Shown piece by piece: positions 8,907 through 20,718 of a DNA stretch of 64,000 nt (positions are counted from its first letter, which is position 1; each line of letters opens with the position of its first letter). Below the pieces are notes generated by a model, which worked only from the letters and a program-made list of their open reading frames with translations, was not told where the DNA came from and did no database searches. A program made the translations under genes and the position numbers. Origin of the DNA: Palsa-883 sp035486355. Its GTDB lineage: Bacteria > Pseudomonadota > Alphaproteobacteria > Acetobacterales > Acetobacteraceae. The stretch is taken from assembly GCA_035486355.1 (NCBI GenBank), contig DATHNE010000008.1, positions 1 through 64,000 on the forward strand, written 5' to 3'.

Positions 8907-9676
8907 TGCTTCTGCCTCTTGTAGCGTCGTTGGCCGCGCACACCGGCCTCCTTCTGGCCCAGGTAGAATTCCTTGATGGTGTCGAGCTGCAACAAGTTCG
9001 TACAATGGTCCGCCATGACCACGCGCCCGACCTCGAGAATGTAGCCATAATCGGCGGTCTTCAGCGCGATATGGGCGTTCTGTTCCACCAACAGGATGGC
9101 CGCGCCCTGCTCGCGATTGATGCGGCGGATGATCTCGAAGATCTGCAGCACCAGGATCGGCGACAGGCCGAGCGACGGTTCGTCCAATAATAGCAGCTTG
9201 GGACGTCCCATCAATGCGCGGCTGATCGCCAGCATCTGCTGCTCACCACCGGACAACAAGCCCGCGCGCTGATGCGCCCGCTCCTTGAGGCGCGGAAAAT
9301 ACCCGAAGCACATTTCCAGATCCTGGGCGACGGCGGCGTGATCGCGCCGTGTATACGCGCCCATCATCAGGTTCTCGTGCACGGTCAGGAACGGAAACAC
9401 CTCCCGCCCTTCCGGCACATGACACATACCCAGGCGCATCACGCGATCCGGCGCCATGCCTTGGATCTCGCGCCCCTCGAACATTACCCGGCCTCGTTCC
9501 GGATCCATTACGCCGCTGATGGTGCGCAGCACAGTCGTCTTGCCAGCGCCATTAGCACCTAGCACGGTCACGATCTGGCCAGCTGCGACATCCAGGCTGA
9601 CACCGCCGATGGCACGGATCGGACCGTAATAGGTTTCGATCGCGTCCACGCGCAGCAGTGGCGCGGTGTCGCTCAT
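8897..9676 (-). CDS. livF: Branched-chain amino acid-type ABC transporter ATPase (LivF family)
   Basis: 259 residues with Walker A GANGAGKTT, signature LSGGEQQMLAISRAL and Walker B LLLLDEPSLG. The C-terminus (LEVGRVVMAD) is typical of LivF. The longest frame begins at 9940 inside livG, but ATG at 9676 overlaps the livG stop as ATGA and begins the conserved MSDTAPLLRVDAIETYYG segment. Works with LivG as the nucleotide-binding pair at the inner membrane. Confidence 0.92.
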   Translation of the reverse strand: MSDTAPLLRVDAIETYYGPIRAIGGVSLDVAAGQIVTVLGANGAGKTTVLRTISGVMDPERGRVMFEGREIQGMAPDRVMRLGMCHVPEGREVFPFLTVHENLMMGAYTRRDHAAVAQDLEMCFGYFPRLKERAHQRAGLLSGGEQQMLAISRALMGRPKLLLLDEPSLGLSPILVLQIFEIIRRINREQGAAILLVEQNAHIALKTADYGYILEVGRVVMADHCTNLLQLDTIKEFYLGQKEAGVRGQRRYKRQKQWH

Positions 9677-10437
9677 GCCTCGCCTCCGATATAAGCGCGG
9701 ACGACTTCCGGATGGCTCTGCACTTCGGCCGGCGTACCCAGTGCCATCATCCGTCCGTAGTTCAGCGCCATCACACGGTCTGACACCTGGCTCACTAGGT
9801 TCATGTCGTGCTCGACCATGATCACGGTGATGCCTAGATCGCGTTTGATGTCCTCGATCCAGAAGCCCATCACCTCGGTCTCTTCGACGTTCAGACCGGA
9901 CGAGGGTTCGTCGAGAAGCAACAGCCTGGGTTGAGTGCACAGCGCGCGGCCCAGCTCCACCACCTTACGCACGCCGTAGGGTAGGTTGGCGATCAGCGTA
10001 TCGCGGTAACGCTCCAGGCCCAGGAAAGCGATGATGTCCTCGGCCTTTTCGCGATGCGAAATCTCCGCGCGGCGCACCGATGGCAGAAAAGCCAGCTGCG
10101 ATACCCATCCCACATGCGCGTGACAATGCCGGCCGATTAGCAGGTTTTGCAGCAGCGTCGCGTTGGTGAACAGCTCGATATTCTGGAAGGTGCGCGCAAT
10201 CCCTAGGCCGGCGATACGATGCGGCGGCGTGGTCGTGATGTCCTGCCCGTCGAACGTCAGGCGACCTGAGGTGGTATTGTAGATTCGGCTGATCAGATTG
10301 AAGATCGTTGTCTTGCCGGCCCCATTCGGGCCGATGATAGAGAAGACTTCTCCGGGTTTCACCTCGAAGCTGACCGCATCCACGGCACGGATGCCGCCGA
10401 ACCGGATGGAGATGTCATGGGCCTGGAACAGGCTCAT
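9673..10437 (-). CDS. livG: Branched-chain amino acid-type ABC transporter ATPase (LivG family)
   Basis: 254 residues, with Walker A GPNGAGKTTIFN, an ABC signature region LPYGVRKVVELGRAL and Walker B LLLLDEPSSGLN. The extended segment between Walker A and the signature (FQNIELFTNATLLQNLLIGRH) is LivG-like. Start and stop overlap the neighbouring livM and livF genes by four bases each. The signature serine-glycine motif is PYG, the usual LivG variant. Confidence 0.92.
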   Translation of the reverse strand: MSLFQAHDISIRFGGIRAVDAVSFEVKPGEVFSIIGPNGAGKTTIFNLISRIYNTTSGRLTFDGQDITTTPPHRIAGLGIARTFQNIELFTNATLLQNLLIGRHCHAHVGWVSQLAFLPSVRRAEISHREKAEDIIAFLGLERYRDTLIANLPYGVRKVVELGRALCTQPRLLLLDEPSSGLNVEETEVMGFWIEDIKRDLGITVIMVEHDMNLVSQVSDRVMALNYGRMMALGTPAEVQSHPEVVRAYIGGEA

Positions 10438-11510
10438 CGCAACCGCTCCGACCGCGCATAGGTTTTCTGACGCCGCTTCGCTGCGCGCCGATGCAGTGGA
10501 TATTCCTGGAACCAGCGCTTGATGCGCAGCCAGATGCCGTAGATGCCGGTTGGCGCGAACAGGATGGACAGCACCAGGATCAGGCCGAACAGCGACGGTT
10601 CCAAGCCCGGCAGGTGGCCGATGCCGAAGGGCAGGTCATCACGGAAGATCGCGATCACCTGGGGCAGCAGACGCACGAACAACGCACCGAAAATCGCACC
10701 GTGCAATGAGCCCAAGCCACCCACGAACACGATAGTGACGAACTGGATCGATAGCAGAATGTCAAAGGAATCAGGGGCGAGGAAACGCACGTAATGCGCG
10801 AACAGGGCGCCTGCCAGGCCGGTCATACCGGCGCTGACCGCGAAGGCGATGGTCTTATACAGTGCCAGGTTGATGCCTATGCTCTGGGCGGAGATTTCGC
10901 TGTCGCGGATCGCCACCATGGCGCGACCGATCGGTGAACGCAGCAGATTAGCACTGACCCATAGCACGAAGACCAGAACCACGAGGGACAAGTAATAGAC
11001 CCCCGTCGCGCCTTCGATCGGCCAGCCAAATAGGGTAGGTGTCACCACGGCGAAGCCGTCGAAGCCACCGGTGACGGAATCCCATTTCTGCAAGACTGTG
11101 CCGACGATGGCGCCGAACGCGAGCGTGGCGATCGCCAGATACAGGCCGCTCATACGCAAGGTTGGGATGCCAATTACCACACCGGCGATAGCCGCCAGCA
11201 AGCCCGACGCCGGCAACGTCAAGATGAATGGCACGCCGGCGTGTAGCAGGATGGCATTTGTATACGCGCCGATGCCCAGAAATGCCGCATGGCCGAGATT
11301 GACCAGGCCGGTGTAGCCAGTCAGCAGCATCAGCCCGACGCCGGCAATCGCGTAGATGAACACGCCGCCCATCTCGCCCACGTAGAATTCGCCGAGGACC
11401 GTCGGTATCAACACGAGGACCAGGCCGAGCAGCCCGTACCAGAACAGGTCGCCGCGGTGGCGCCACAGCCGCAGATCCTGTTGGTAACTGGTGCGGAACA
11501 GATAGCGCAT
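10434..11510 (-). CDS. livM: Branched-chain amino acid-type ABC transporter permease (LivM family)
   Basis: 358 residues, a multi-span inner-membrane permease. GLMLLTGYTGLVNLGHAAFLGIGAY and the later RSPIGRAMVAIRDSEISAQSIGIN are hallmark LivM segments. The start was moved from 11651 to ATG 11510, four bases after the livH stop, because the longer frame runs through livH. It forms the translocation pore with LivH. Confidence 0.92.
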   Translation of the reverse strand: MRYLFRTSYQQDLRLWRHRGDLFWYGLLGLVLVLIPTVLGEFYVGEMGGVFIYAIAGVGLMLLTGYTGLVNLGHAAFLGIGAYTNAILLHAGVPFILTLPASGLLAAIAGVVIGIPTLRMSGLYLAIATLAFGAIVGTVLQKWDSVTGGFDGFAVVTPTLFGWPIEGATGVYYLSLVVLVFVLWVSANLLRSPIGRAMVAIRDSEISAQSIGINLALYKTIAFAVSAGMTGLAGALFAHYVRFLAPDSFDILLSIQFVTIVFVGGLGSLHGAIFGALFVRLLPQVIAIFRDDLPFGIGHLPGLEPSLFGLILVLSILFAPTGIYGIWLRIKRWFQEYPLHRRAAKRRQKTYARSERLR

Positions 11511-11514
11511 GCCG

Positions 11515-12396
11515 CTACACCCGCTTGCGCACGGCGTCGGCGAACAGGCCTTGCGGCCGCAGCACCAATGTCGCAAGCAGCACCGCGTTGGCGGTGACTT
11601 CCTGGAAGCCCGCCGGCAGATAATAGCCCGACATCTGCTCACTGATGCCAATGATCACACCACCGACCAGCGCGCCGGGGATAGAGCCGAAGCCACCCAA
11701 GACGGCAGCGGCGAAGGATTTGATGCCAAGGAAGCCCATGTTCACGTCGATCATCGAGACCGGCGCCAGCAGGATGGCCGCCACCGCGGCGACGCCGGCA
11801 CTAATCGCCCAGATCAGCGAGAACACGGTACGCACCGGGATGCCCATGTAGTACGCGGCCAATTGATTCTGCGACGACGCCTGCATCGCGACGCCAAGGC
11901 GCGTGCGACTGAAGAAGACATACAGCACCGCGCAAAGCAGCACGGTGCCAACAATGATGGAGAGATTGTCTTCTCCCAACACAAGGCTGCCCAGGCGCAC
12001 GGTCTTGTTCGTGAACGGGGTGTTGAACCCGACTGAATCATAGCCCCAGGTGATTCCGGCAGCGGCACGGAAGATGAAGCCCAGCCCCAGCGTCAGCATC
12101 ACCACGGCGAACTGCGGCTGGCCGATGACGCGGCGTAGGATCACGGCGTCCAACGCGAAACCCAGCGCGGCGGTCAGCGCGATCGCCAGCGCAGCACCGA
12201 CCCAATAGTTGAGACCGAAATGAGCGATCAAGGCGTAGGCGAAAAACCCGCCCAGCATCATGACATCGCCCTGGGCGAAATTGATCATCTCGGTCGCCTT
12301 GTAGATAAGGACGAACCCCAGAGCGATCAGTCCATAGATACAGCCCGCCGCAGCACCATTGACCACGAGCTGCACCAGACGTGCCGCCTCGATCAC
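11515..12396 (-). CDS. livH: Branched-chain amino acid-type ABC transporter permease (LivH family)
   Basis: 293 residues with the LivH pattern: NGAAAGCIYGLIALGF at the start, INFAQGDVMMLGGF, and the C-terminal SFAAAVLGGFGSIPGALVGG. The best start is GTG at 12396, preceded by GGGGAG, since the longer frame to 12777 enters clpB. It is the first gene of the transporter operon on the minus strand; no clear promoter was recognised in the 190 bases upstream. Confidence 0.9.
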   Translation of the reverse strand: MIEAARLVQLVVNGAAAGCIYGLIALGFVLIYKATEMINFAQGDVMMLGGFFAYALIAHFGLNYWVGAALAIALTAALGFALDAVILRRVIGQPQFAVVMLTLGLGFIFRAAAGITWGYDSVGFNTPFTNKTVRLGSLVLGEDNLSIIVGTVLLCAVLYVFFSRTRLGVAMQASSQNQLAAYYMGIPVRTVFSLIWAISAGVAAVAAILLAPVSMIDVNMGFLGIKSFAAAVLGGFGSIPGALVGGVIIGISEQMSGYYLPAGFQEVTANAVLLATLVLRPQGLFADAVRKRV

Positions 12397-12550
12397 GTGG
12401 ACGACTCCCCTTTGAGCGCCCGATCGATGCAGGCGACGTTCTTTTGAAGCTTGAAATAAAGGATAGGCTGGTGATTTCGCCAGCGTCAATGCGGGGAAAC
12501 ACGATCCGATCGGGGTGGATGGCGAACTACGAAAACGTGTCCGCCCCCGA

Positions 12551-12571
12551 CCCCTCCCGCGCGGGGAGGGG
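12551..12571 (-). terminator. GC-rich hairpin downstream of clpB
   Basis: CCCCTCCC at 12551-12558 pairs with GGGAGGGG at 12564-12571 around a five-base loop. It begins 17 bases past the clpB stop on the minus strand, where a terminator is expected, but no T-run follows. Confidence 0.4.
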
Positions 12572-12587
12572 GAATATGGGGACGTCC

Positions 12588-15167
<2,580 letters not shown>

Positions 15168-15242
15168 CTTCGTGTCCCTGCTCCTTAGGCGACAAGCTGG
15201 TGCCACCCCTCATGAGGCGATGGCCTTGATCCTTCGCAAATG

Positions 15243-15271
15243 AGTTGGGGCGGGGCAGAGTGGTGGGCAAG
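15243..15271 (-). promoter_or_regulatory. Possible RpoH-type promoter of clpB
   Basis: On the minus strand CTTGCCC (15271-15265) is followed after 14 bases by CCCCAACT (15250-15243), resembling the sigma-32 pattern CTTGAAA-N(11-16)-CCCCATNT. It ends about 75 bases before the clpB ATG. The match is partial and G/C-rich sequence gives many such hits. Confidence 0.3.
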
Positions 15272-15282
15272 GGGGTTGCCGC

Positions 15283-16041
15283 ATGCGTATCGAATATCTG
15301 TACCGCTTCCCGGTGAAGGGGCTGTCCGCTGAGGCGATGGAGGCCGCCGAGGTGGAGACGGGTAGCTGTATCCCGTGGGACCGGGCCTTCGCGCTGGCGC
15401 AGGGCGATTCGGGGTTCGACCCGGGGGCGCCGACCTGGCTGCCGAAAGATAAGTTCATGTGCCAGAAGCGCAATGCGCGGATCGCGCTGCTGCGGTCACT
15501 ATTCGACTCGCGGGCACGGCTGTTGGCGATCCGGGCGCCGGACGGTAGCGCGGTGGTGGAGAACCCGCTGACCGAGGCGGGACGGCAGCGGATTGGGACG
15601 TTCCTGGTGGCGTATCTTGGCGAGGAGGCGCGAGGGCGGCCGACGTTCCAGTACGTGCCCGGGCATGCGTTCTGCGATCAGCGGCAGAAGGTGGTGAGCC
15701 TGATCAATTTGGCGAGCTGGCGGGATTTCGAGGCCCAGGTGGGCGCGCGGCGGCATCGGCGGCGGTTCCGTGCGAACGTGTGGTTCAGCGGCGCGCCGGC
15801 GTGGAGCGAGAACGCCTGGGTGGGCAAGACACTGCAGTTGGGCGGGGCGGTGCTGCGGGTGACGAAGCGGATCGCGCGCTGCCCGGCGACCGAAGTAAAC
15901 CCGCTAACCGGGGAGCGGGATGCTGATCCGGTGGCGGAGCTACGGGCACTGTACGGGCACGTCGATCTGGGCGTGCATGCCGAGGTGATCGAGGGAGGCA
16001 AATTCGCGGTGGGGGACGGGCTGGAGGTGCTGGAAGCATAA
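15283..16041 (+). CDS. MOSC domain-containing protein
   Basis: 252 residues. The N-terminal MOSC beta-barrel domain is seen as YRFPVKGLSAEAMEAAEV and WDRAFALAQ. The C-terminal MOSC domain carries the conserved cysteine in RIARCPATEVNP. MOSC proteins are related to the sulfurase C-terminal part of molybdenum-cofactor sulfurases and handle Mo-cofactor sulfur or N-hydroxylated substrates. No molybdoenzyme gene is next to it. It diverges from clpB and converges on opgH. Confidence 0.88.
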   Translation: MRIEYLYRFPVKGLSAEAMEAAEVETGSCIPWDRAFALAQGDSGFDPGAPTWLPKDKFMCQKRNARIALLRSLFDSRARLLAIRAPDGSAVVENPLTEAGRQRIGTFLVAYLGEEARGRPTFQYVPGHAFCDQRQKVVSLINLASWRDFEAQVGARRHRRRFRANVWFSGAPAWSENAWVGKTLQLGGAVLRVTKRIARCPATEVNPLTGERDADPVAELRALYGHVDLGVHAEVIEGGKFAVGDGLEVLEA

Positions 16042-16110
16042 GCCTACACGGCTTCGGGCCGCCGCACCGCTGACCGGCAGATCGCCACCCCGCCCGGGCA
16101 CGCAGGCAGG

Positions 16111-16143
16111 GCGCGGATGCCGTGGCCAAGCCCGGCATGACGC
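16111..16143. repeat. Partial copy of intergenic repeat family A
   Basis: The bases GCGCGGATG followed by CAAGCCCGGC and ATGACG match the right half of the long hairpin at 57935-57967 in the same order. The piece lies just downstream of the opgH stop. Family A also occurs at 46706-46756 and 57894-57990. Confidence 0.5.
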
Positions 16144-16182
16144 GTGGCGGCAGCGGCGCCACTCTTTTGCAGGCCTGATGCT

Positions 16183-18312
16183 TTATCCGTTCCGTGCCGA
16201 CAGCGCCGCGAGGCGAATGAGCGACGGGTCATCGGACAGTACCGCCAGCCGTTCGGCATGCGTCAATTCCGACCACGCCGTTTCGAACGATGGCGCCTCA
16301 GCGAGCTTCTCGCGTCCAACCAACAATGCGGCATCGATCGGGTCGATCCGCGGGCGGCGTGGCGGCGGCAGCATGCCGCGGTGCGCCGCCAGCAGCACCG
16401 GATCGTGGAACAGCCGCGCGACGGACGCGTCGGCCTCGGCGGCCCGCGCGAGATCGCCCGCGCGAGCCAGCACTTTGGGCGGGGTTATTTCCTCGGGGAT
16501 ACGCAGCAGCCCCAGACGCCGCAGCGTCAGGCCGACGCGGCGTTGCCCGGTGATGATCGCCAGCGGGATCGCCAACGCCAGACCCAGCACGACGGGCAGC
16601 ATCCACAAGGCCAAGTAGGGTGATATGGCCCAGGCCGCGCCGCCCAGCAGCACACCCAGTATTGTGTGGCCGCGGAAGCGTCGCACGATCTCGCGGTTGG
16701 GGATGCTGCCATCATCGCGACGCTGGGTCTGCCAACCCGCATCGCGGCCCACCAGGATACCGCACACAGCGGAGGATTGGGTCAGCATCGTCACCGGGGC
16801 CATCAGGCCGGTCAGAACCGTTTCGATCAGGACACCCAGAAGCAGGCGCATCACGCCACCATGACCGCGACGTTCGCCGCCGCGCCGCATCGCCGCGATC
16901 GCGCCCAGCAGCTTCGGCGCCAACAGCAACGCCATGGTGCCAACAAACATCCACATCGCGCGCACTGGATCGACCACCGGCCAATGCGGGAACAGCGATT
17001 TTCCCGCCGGAAAGTAATCCGGGCGGATGAAGCGCGCCTGCAACGCGATCAGCATGCCGCTCAGCAGGAACAGTAGCCATAGTGGCGCGGTGATATACGA
17101 CCCGATGCCGGTCAGCAGGTGCAGCCGGCTGATCCAGGCCAGGCCGCGCGACGGCAGCACCGCGATGTGCTGCAGATTGCCCTGGCACCAGCGGCGGTCA
17201 CGCACGGCAAGATCAATCAGCGAGGGCGGCCCTTCCTCGTAACTGCCGGCCAGGGCCGGTACCATGTGGATTGCCCAGCCACCGCGGCGCATCAGCGCGG
17301 CCTCGACGAAGTCGTGGCTCATGATGATGCCGCCGAACGGCTTGCGTCCGCGCAGTTCCGGCAATCCGCCCTGTTCGGCAAAGGCACGGGTGCGGATCAG
17401 CGCGTTGTGACCCCAGTAATTGCCTTCCGCGCCATGCCACCAGGCGATGCCGTGCGCGATCAGTGGCCCATACATGCGGCCGGCGAACTGCTGCAGGCGG
17501 GCGAACAGGGTCGTGCCGCCGACGATCAGCGGCAGGGTCTGGATCAGCCCGACATCGGGATGACGTTCCAATGCCGTGACGAGCTGACAAAGCGCGTCGG
17601 CGGTCATCACGCTGTCGGCATCGAGGATGAGGAACTGCGGGTAGGCGGCGCCGAAACGGGAAACCCAGTCGGCGATGTTACCCGATTTGCGCGCTGTATT
17701 GCGGGTTCGCCGGCGATAGAAGATACGGTCGGCGCCATCGGTTTGCGCACGCAATGCCAGGAACGCGGCTTCCTCGGCGATCCAGGTCGCTGGATCGGTG
17801 GTATCACTCAGGATGAAAATATCGAACAGATCCGTCAGGCCGGCCGCGTGCAGGGATTCGTCGATTGCCTGCAAGCCAGCCGTCACGCGAGAGGGGGATT
17901 CGTTGTAGGTAGGCATCAACAACGCGGTGCGGGTTGACAGGCGTGTCGGCTCACCTGAAATCAAGCGACGACCGCCGCCGCACAGCAACGAAACGAAGCC
18001 GGCCAGTGCGCTGGTAAACGACAACGCGATCCAGCCGAACAGCGCCAGGAACAATGCCAGCATGAATGCGGTCAATGGCGTAAAGACGCTGCCGCCGAGC
18101 ACCAGGTACATTTCGTAGGTGGCAACCACACTCAACAATGAGGCACTGCCAATCACCAGCAGGCGGCGAAAGAAGATCCCGCGTGGCGATGACGATGGAC
18201 GGGCGTGCTGGCCGGGCACCTGGCGCAGCGACTGCGTTGGCATCGCCAGCGGTGCTTCCGGCGGCAGGGCAGGCACCACCGGCGCATCGGCGCGGGTTAC
18301 GTCGGTGTCCAT
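16183..18312 (-). CDS. opgH: Glucans biosynthesis glucosyltransferase OpgH (MdoH)
   Basis: 709 residues, an inner-membrane GT2 enzyme that polymerises the beta-glucan backbone of osmoregulated periplasmic glucans. Membrane segments flank a cytosolic catalytic domain with the acidic LILDADSVM motif and the terminal RDRRWCQGN (QxxRW-type) motif. GNYWGHNALIRT and EEGPPSLID are strongly conserved MdoH segments. The start overlaps the end of the upstream opg gene by 16 bases, so the pair is one operon. Confidence 0.95.
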   Translation of the reverse strand: MDTDVTRADAPVVPALPPEAPLAMPTQSLRQVPGQHARPSSSPRGIFFRRLLVIGSASLLSVVATYEMYLVLGGSVFTPLTAFMLALFLALFGWIALSFTSALAGFVSLLCGGGRRLISGEPTRLSTRTALLMPTYNESPSRVTAGLQAIDESLHAAGLTDLFDIFILSDTTDPATWIAEEAAFLALRAQTDGADRIFYRRRTRNTARKSGNIADWVSRFGAAYPQFLILDADSVMTADALCQLVTALERHPDVGLIQTLPLIVGGTTLFARLQQFAGRMYGPLIAHGIAWWHGAEGNYWGHNALIRTRAFAEQGGLPELRGRKPFGGIIMSHDFVEAALMRRGGWAIHMVPALAGSYEEGPPSLIDLAVRDRRWCQGNLQHIAVLPSRGLAWISRLHLLTGIGSYITAPLWLLFLLSGMLIALQARFIRPDYFPAGKSLFPHWPVVDPVRAMWMFVGTMALLLAPKLLGAIAAMRRGGERRGHGGVMRLLLGVLIETVLTGLMAPVTMLTQSSAVCGILVGRDAGWQTQRRDDGSIPNREIVRRFRGHTILGVLLGGAAWAISPYLALWMLPVVLGLALAIPLAIITGQRRVGLTLRRLGLLRIPEEITPPKVLARAGDLARAAEADASVARLFHDPVLLAAHRGMLPPPRRPRIDPIDAALLVGREKLAEAPSFETAWSELTHAERLAVLSDDPSLIRLAALSARNG

Positions 18313-19817
18313 CGGTAGATCCAGGTTTCGCTGAGCGGTTTATCCTTGTCCATCAGCCGCGCGTGCAGATCGATCAGCTTCTCACCTTTCGGATCCAGCT
18401 CCAGGCTGACGCGCCAGCCGCCGAAATCGGGCACATGCTGGACGGTGGCGTTGACGACCTGTCCCTTGCTGCTGCCGTGGTCCAATGCCGGTGGCGTGGG
18501 CGCCTCCGACTTGCGCAATGGCTCACTGACGAAATCGATGACGAACTGGCGGTTGGTGCCGTTCCAGGCCAGGCCGCAGCGCGTCGCGACGACCCTGGCG
18601 AGCGACTTTTCAGTCGATAGAAGCCAGCACCAGCGCAGCCGGTAATTGCGCAGATATTCGGTCTTCGACCGCAACGGGTCTTTCGGTCGCCAGAAGGCCA
18701 CGATATTGTCGTTCACTTCCTTCTGGCTGGGGATTTCTACCAACTCCACAATCCCATCGCCCCAATCGCCGATCGGTTCCACCCAGAGCGATGGTCGCTT
18801 CTCGTAACGCGCCTCGGCATCCTGGTAATCGGCGAAGTGCCGCTTGCGCTGCAGCAGCCCGTAACCGCGCACATTCGTATCCGTGAAGGCGCTGATCTGC
18901 AGGTCATGCGGATTGGCGAGCGGACGCCAGACATGCTCCTCACGCCCGGTGAGCAAGGCCAGCCCATCCGTGTCGTGCACCGCATTGCGATAATCGTCGA
19001 AGGCCGACCGGTCATTGGTGTCGAACAGGAACATGCTGGTCAGCGGCGCCAGGCCCGACGCAGCCATGTCGACGCGTGGATACAGCGACGTTTCGACATC
19101 GAATATGGTGGACTCGCCCGGCCGGATGGTGAAGCGGAAGGCGGCGGCTGCACTCTGGCTGTCCAACAGCGCGTGCACCACGATGGATTCGCTGCCGGGC
19201 GCAGGACGCTCCAGCCAGAATGTCTTGAACAGCGGAAATTCCTCGCCCGTCGGGTCGGCGGTCTTGATCGCGAGGCCGCGCGCGGACAGGCCGTAGCCCT
19301 GGCCCTTGGCGACCGCGCGGAAATAGCTGGCCCCGAGGAAGGCGCAGACTTCGTCGTAATAATCGGCCCGGTTCAGCGGGTAATGCAGCCGGAAGCCGGC
19401 GAACCCAACATCACCCGCGGGAAGCTTGGTCTTTTCTGAGATGAACAAGGTCGGCTGATACGGGATAGGAACGGCAAGGCCGTCGACAACCTCGTAGATA
19501 TCGACGCGGTCCTTGTAGAGGAAGCCGCGCATGAAGAACTGTGCGGTGAAGCGCAATTTGCGATCGTGCCACAGCGCTTGCGTCGGATCAAAGCGGATCG
19601 ATCGATAGCCCGGGTAGTCCAGGGCCTTCAGCTCCGGCGGCAGCGTGGAATCAGGCGCCTTGTAGGCCTGTTGCGCGAGTTGCCGCGCCATCTGGCGGAC
19701 GCTGGAAGCGTCGAACGGACCCGGAGTAATGGAGGATGGCGCGGCATTGGCGCGGCCGAGCCAGGTCGCGACGGGCAGAAACGCACCTCCGCGCAGCAGA
19801 CCACGACGATGCAACAC
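18297..19817 (-). CDS. Periplasmic glucan biosynthesis protein, OpgG/OpgD family
   Basis: 506 residues from the chosen GTG at 19817, which follows GGGAG with eight bases between. From this start the protein begins with LHRRGLLRGG and a hydrophobic stretch ending in RANA, resembling a twin-arginine signal; this favours OpgD, which is Tat-exported, over OpgG. Conserved family segments include DYPGYRSIRFDP, FFMRGFLYKDRVDIYEV and RPSLWVEPIGDWGDG. It modifies or releases glucan made by OpgH. A longer frame up to 19883 exists. Confidence 0.88.
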   Translation of the reverse strand: MLHRRGLLRGGAFLPVATWLGRANAAPSSITPGPFDASSVRQMARQLAQQAYKAPDSTLPPELKALDYPGYRSIRFDPTQALWHDRKLRFTAQFFMRGFLYKDRVDIYEVVDGLAVPIPYQPTLFISEKTKLPAGDVGFAGFRLHYPLNRADYYDEVCAFLGASYFRAVAKGQGYGLSARGLAIKTADPTGEEFPLFKTFWLERPAPGSESIVVHALLDSQSAAAAFRFTIRPGESTIFDVETSLYPRVDMAASGLAPLTSMFLFDTNDRSAFDDYRNAVHDTDGLALLTGREEHVWRPLANPHDLQISAFTDTNVRGYGLLQRKRHFADYQDAEARYEKRPSLWVEPIGDWGDGIVELVEIPSQKEVNDNIVAFWRPKDPLRSKTEYLRNYRLRWCWLLSTEKSLARVVATRCGLAWNGTNRQFVIDFVSEPLRKSEAPTPPALDHGSSKGQVVNATVQHVPDFGGWRVSLELDPKGEKLIDLHARLMDKDKPLSETWIYRWTPT

Positions 19818-20033
19818 CAGTACCGCTCCCTGCAAGACCACCAGCGATACTGAAACGGCGGGAATGAGCATGCATTGTGGCACGGCGACACACGTTGCCG
19901 TGAGACACGTTCACAAATCCCGAGTCACGCATGTCGGTTTGCAGGTGCGATCGGCGTCTGGCACGCGCCGCACAGGGTCTGCCGGACACCGCCGGCGCGG
20001 TCTCGCCGCTTTCGGACATGATTGGCAGTGGCG

Positions 20034-20612
20034 TCAGAACAGCCGCAGGATCAGGAAGCCGCCGACGACACCGGCAGCGAGCAGCGAGGTGACCATGGTC
20101 AGCCGCCGCTCGATGAAATCGCGCACCTGCACCCCGAACACGCGCAGCAGCGCCGCGACCAGGAAGAAGCGGGCGCCGCGCGTCGCGGCGCTTGCCGCCA
20201 TGAACAGCGCGAAATCGAAATGCGCGGCGCCGGAGGCGATGGTGACGATCTTGTACGGGATCGGCGTGAGGCCTTTGATCAGGATGACCCATAGACCCCA
20301 TTTGGCGTACAGCGCCTGGAACGCCGCGAAACGCGGACCGTAGCCGTAGAATTCGATCAACGGGCGGGCGAGCTGATCGAACACGGCGTAGCCGATGAAG
20401 TAGCCCAGGGCGCCGCCGGTGACACTGCCGAGTAGACAGATCAGCGCGAAGCGCCAGGCCCGATCGGGCCGCGCCAGGGCCATCGGGATCAGCAGCGCAT
20501 CCGGTGGGATTGGGAAGAAGCTCGCCTCAGCAAAAGCGATGCCGGCCAGCCACCAGGTGGCGCGCGGCGAGGCGGCCAGCGCGAGTGTGCGCGCGTAGAG
20601 TCGGTGCAGCAT
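20034..20612 (-). CDS. YqaA family membrane protein (VTT/DedA-like)
   Basis: 192 residues with four to five hydrophobic segments. AEASFFPIPPDALLIPMAL and KGLTPIPYKIVTIASGAA are the paired re-entrant motifs of the YqaA branch of the SNARE-associated/VTT (DedA) family, which are inner-membrane proteins thought to move lipids. It stands alone, 150 bases before the opg operon on the same strand; the gap between holds nothing recognised. Confidence 0.88.
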   Translation of the reverse strand: MLHRLYARTLALAASPRATWWLAGIAFAEASFFPIPPDALLIPMALARPDRAWRFALICLLGSVTGGALGYFIGYAVFDQLARPLIEFYGYGPRFAAFQALYAKWGLWVILIKGLTPIPYKIVTIASGAAHFDFALFMAASAATRGARFFLVAALLRVFGVQVRDFIERRLTMVTSLLAAGVVGGFLILRLF

Positions 20613-20718
20613 CTCGCCGCTCTACACTGACCGAAGAGCACTGGCCACTGCCCGCCTCTGGCCCGTCAGCACGGAGCGCCGTATCGTGCCGAGACCGATG
20701 ACTGCACTGAGGAGACGT

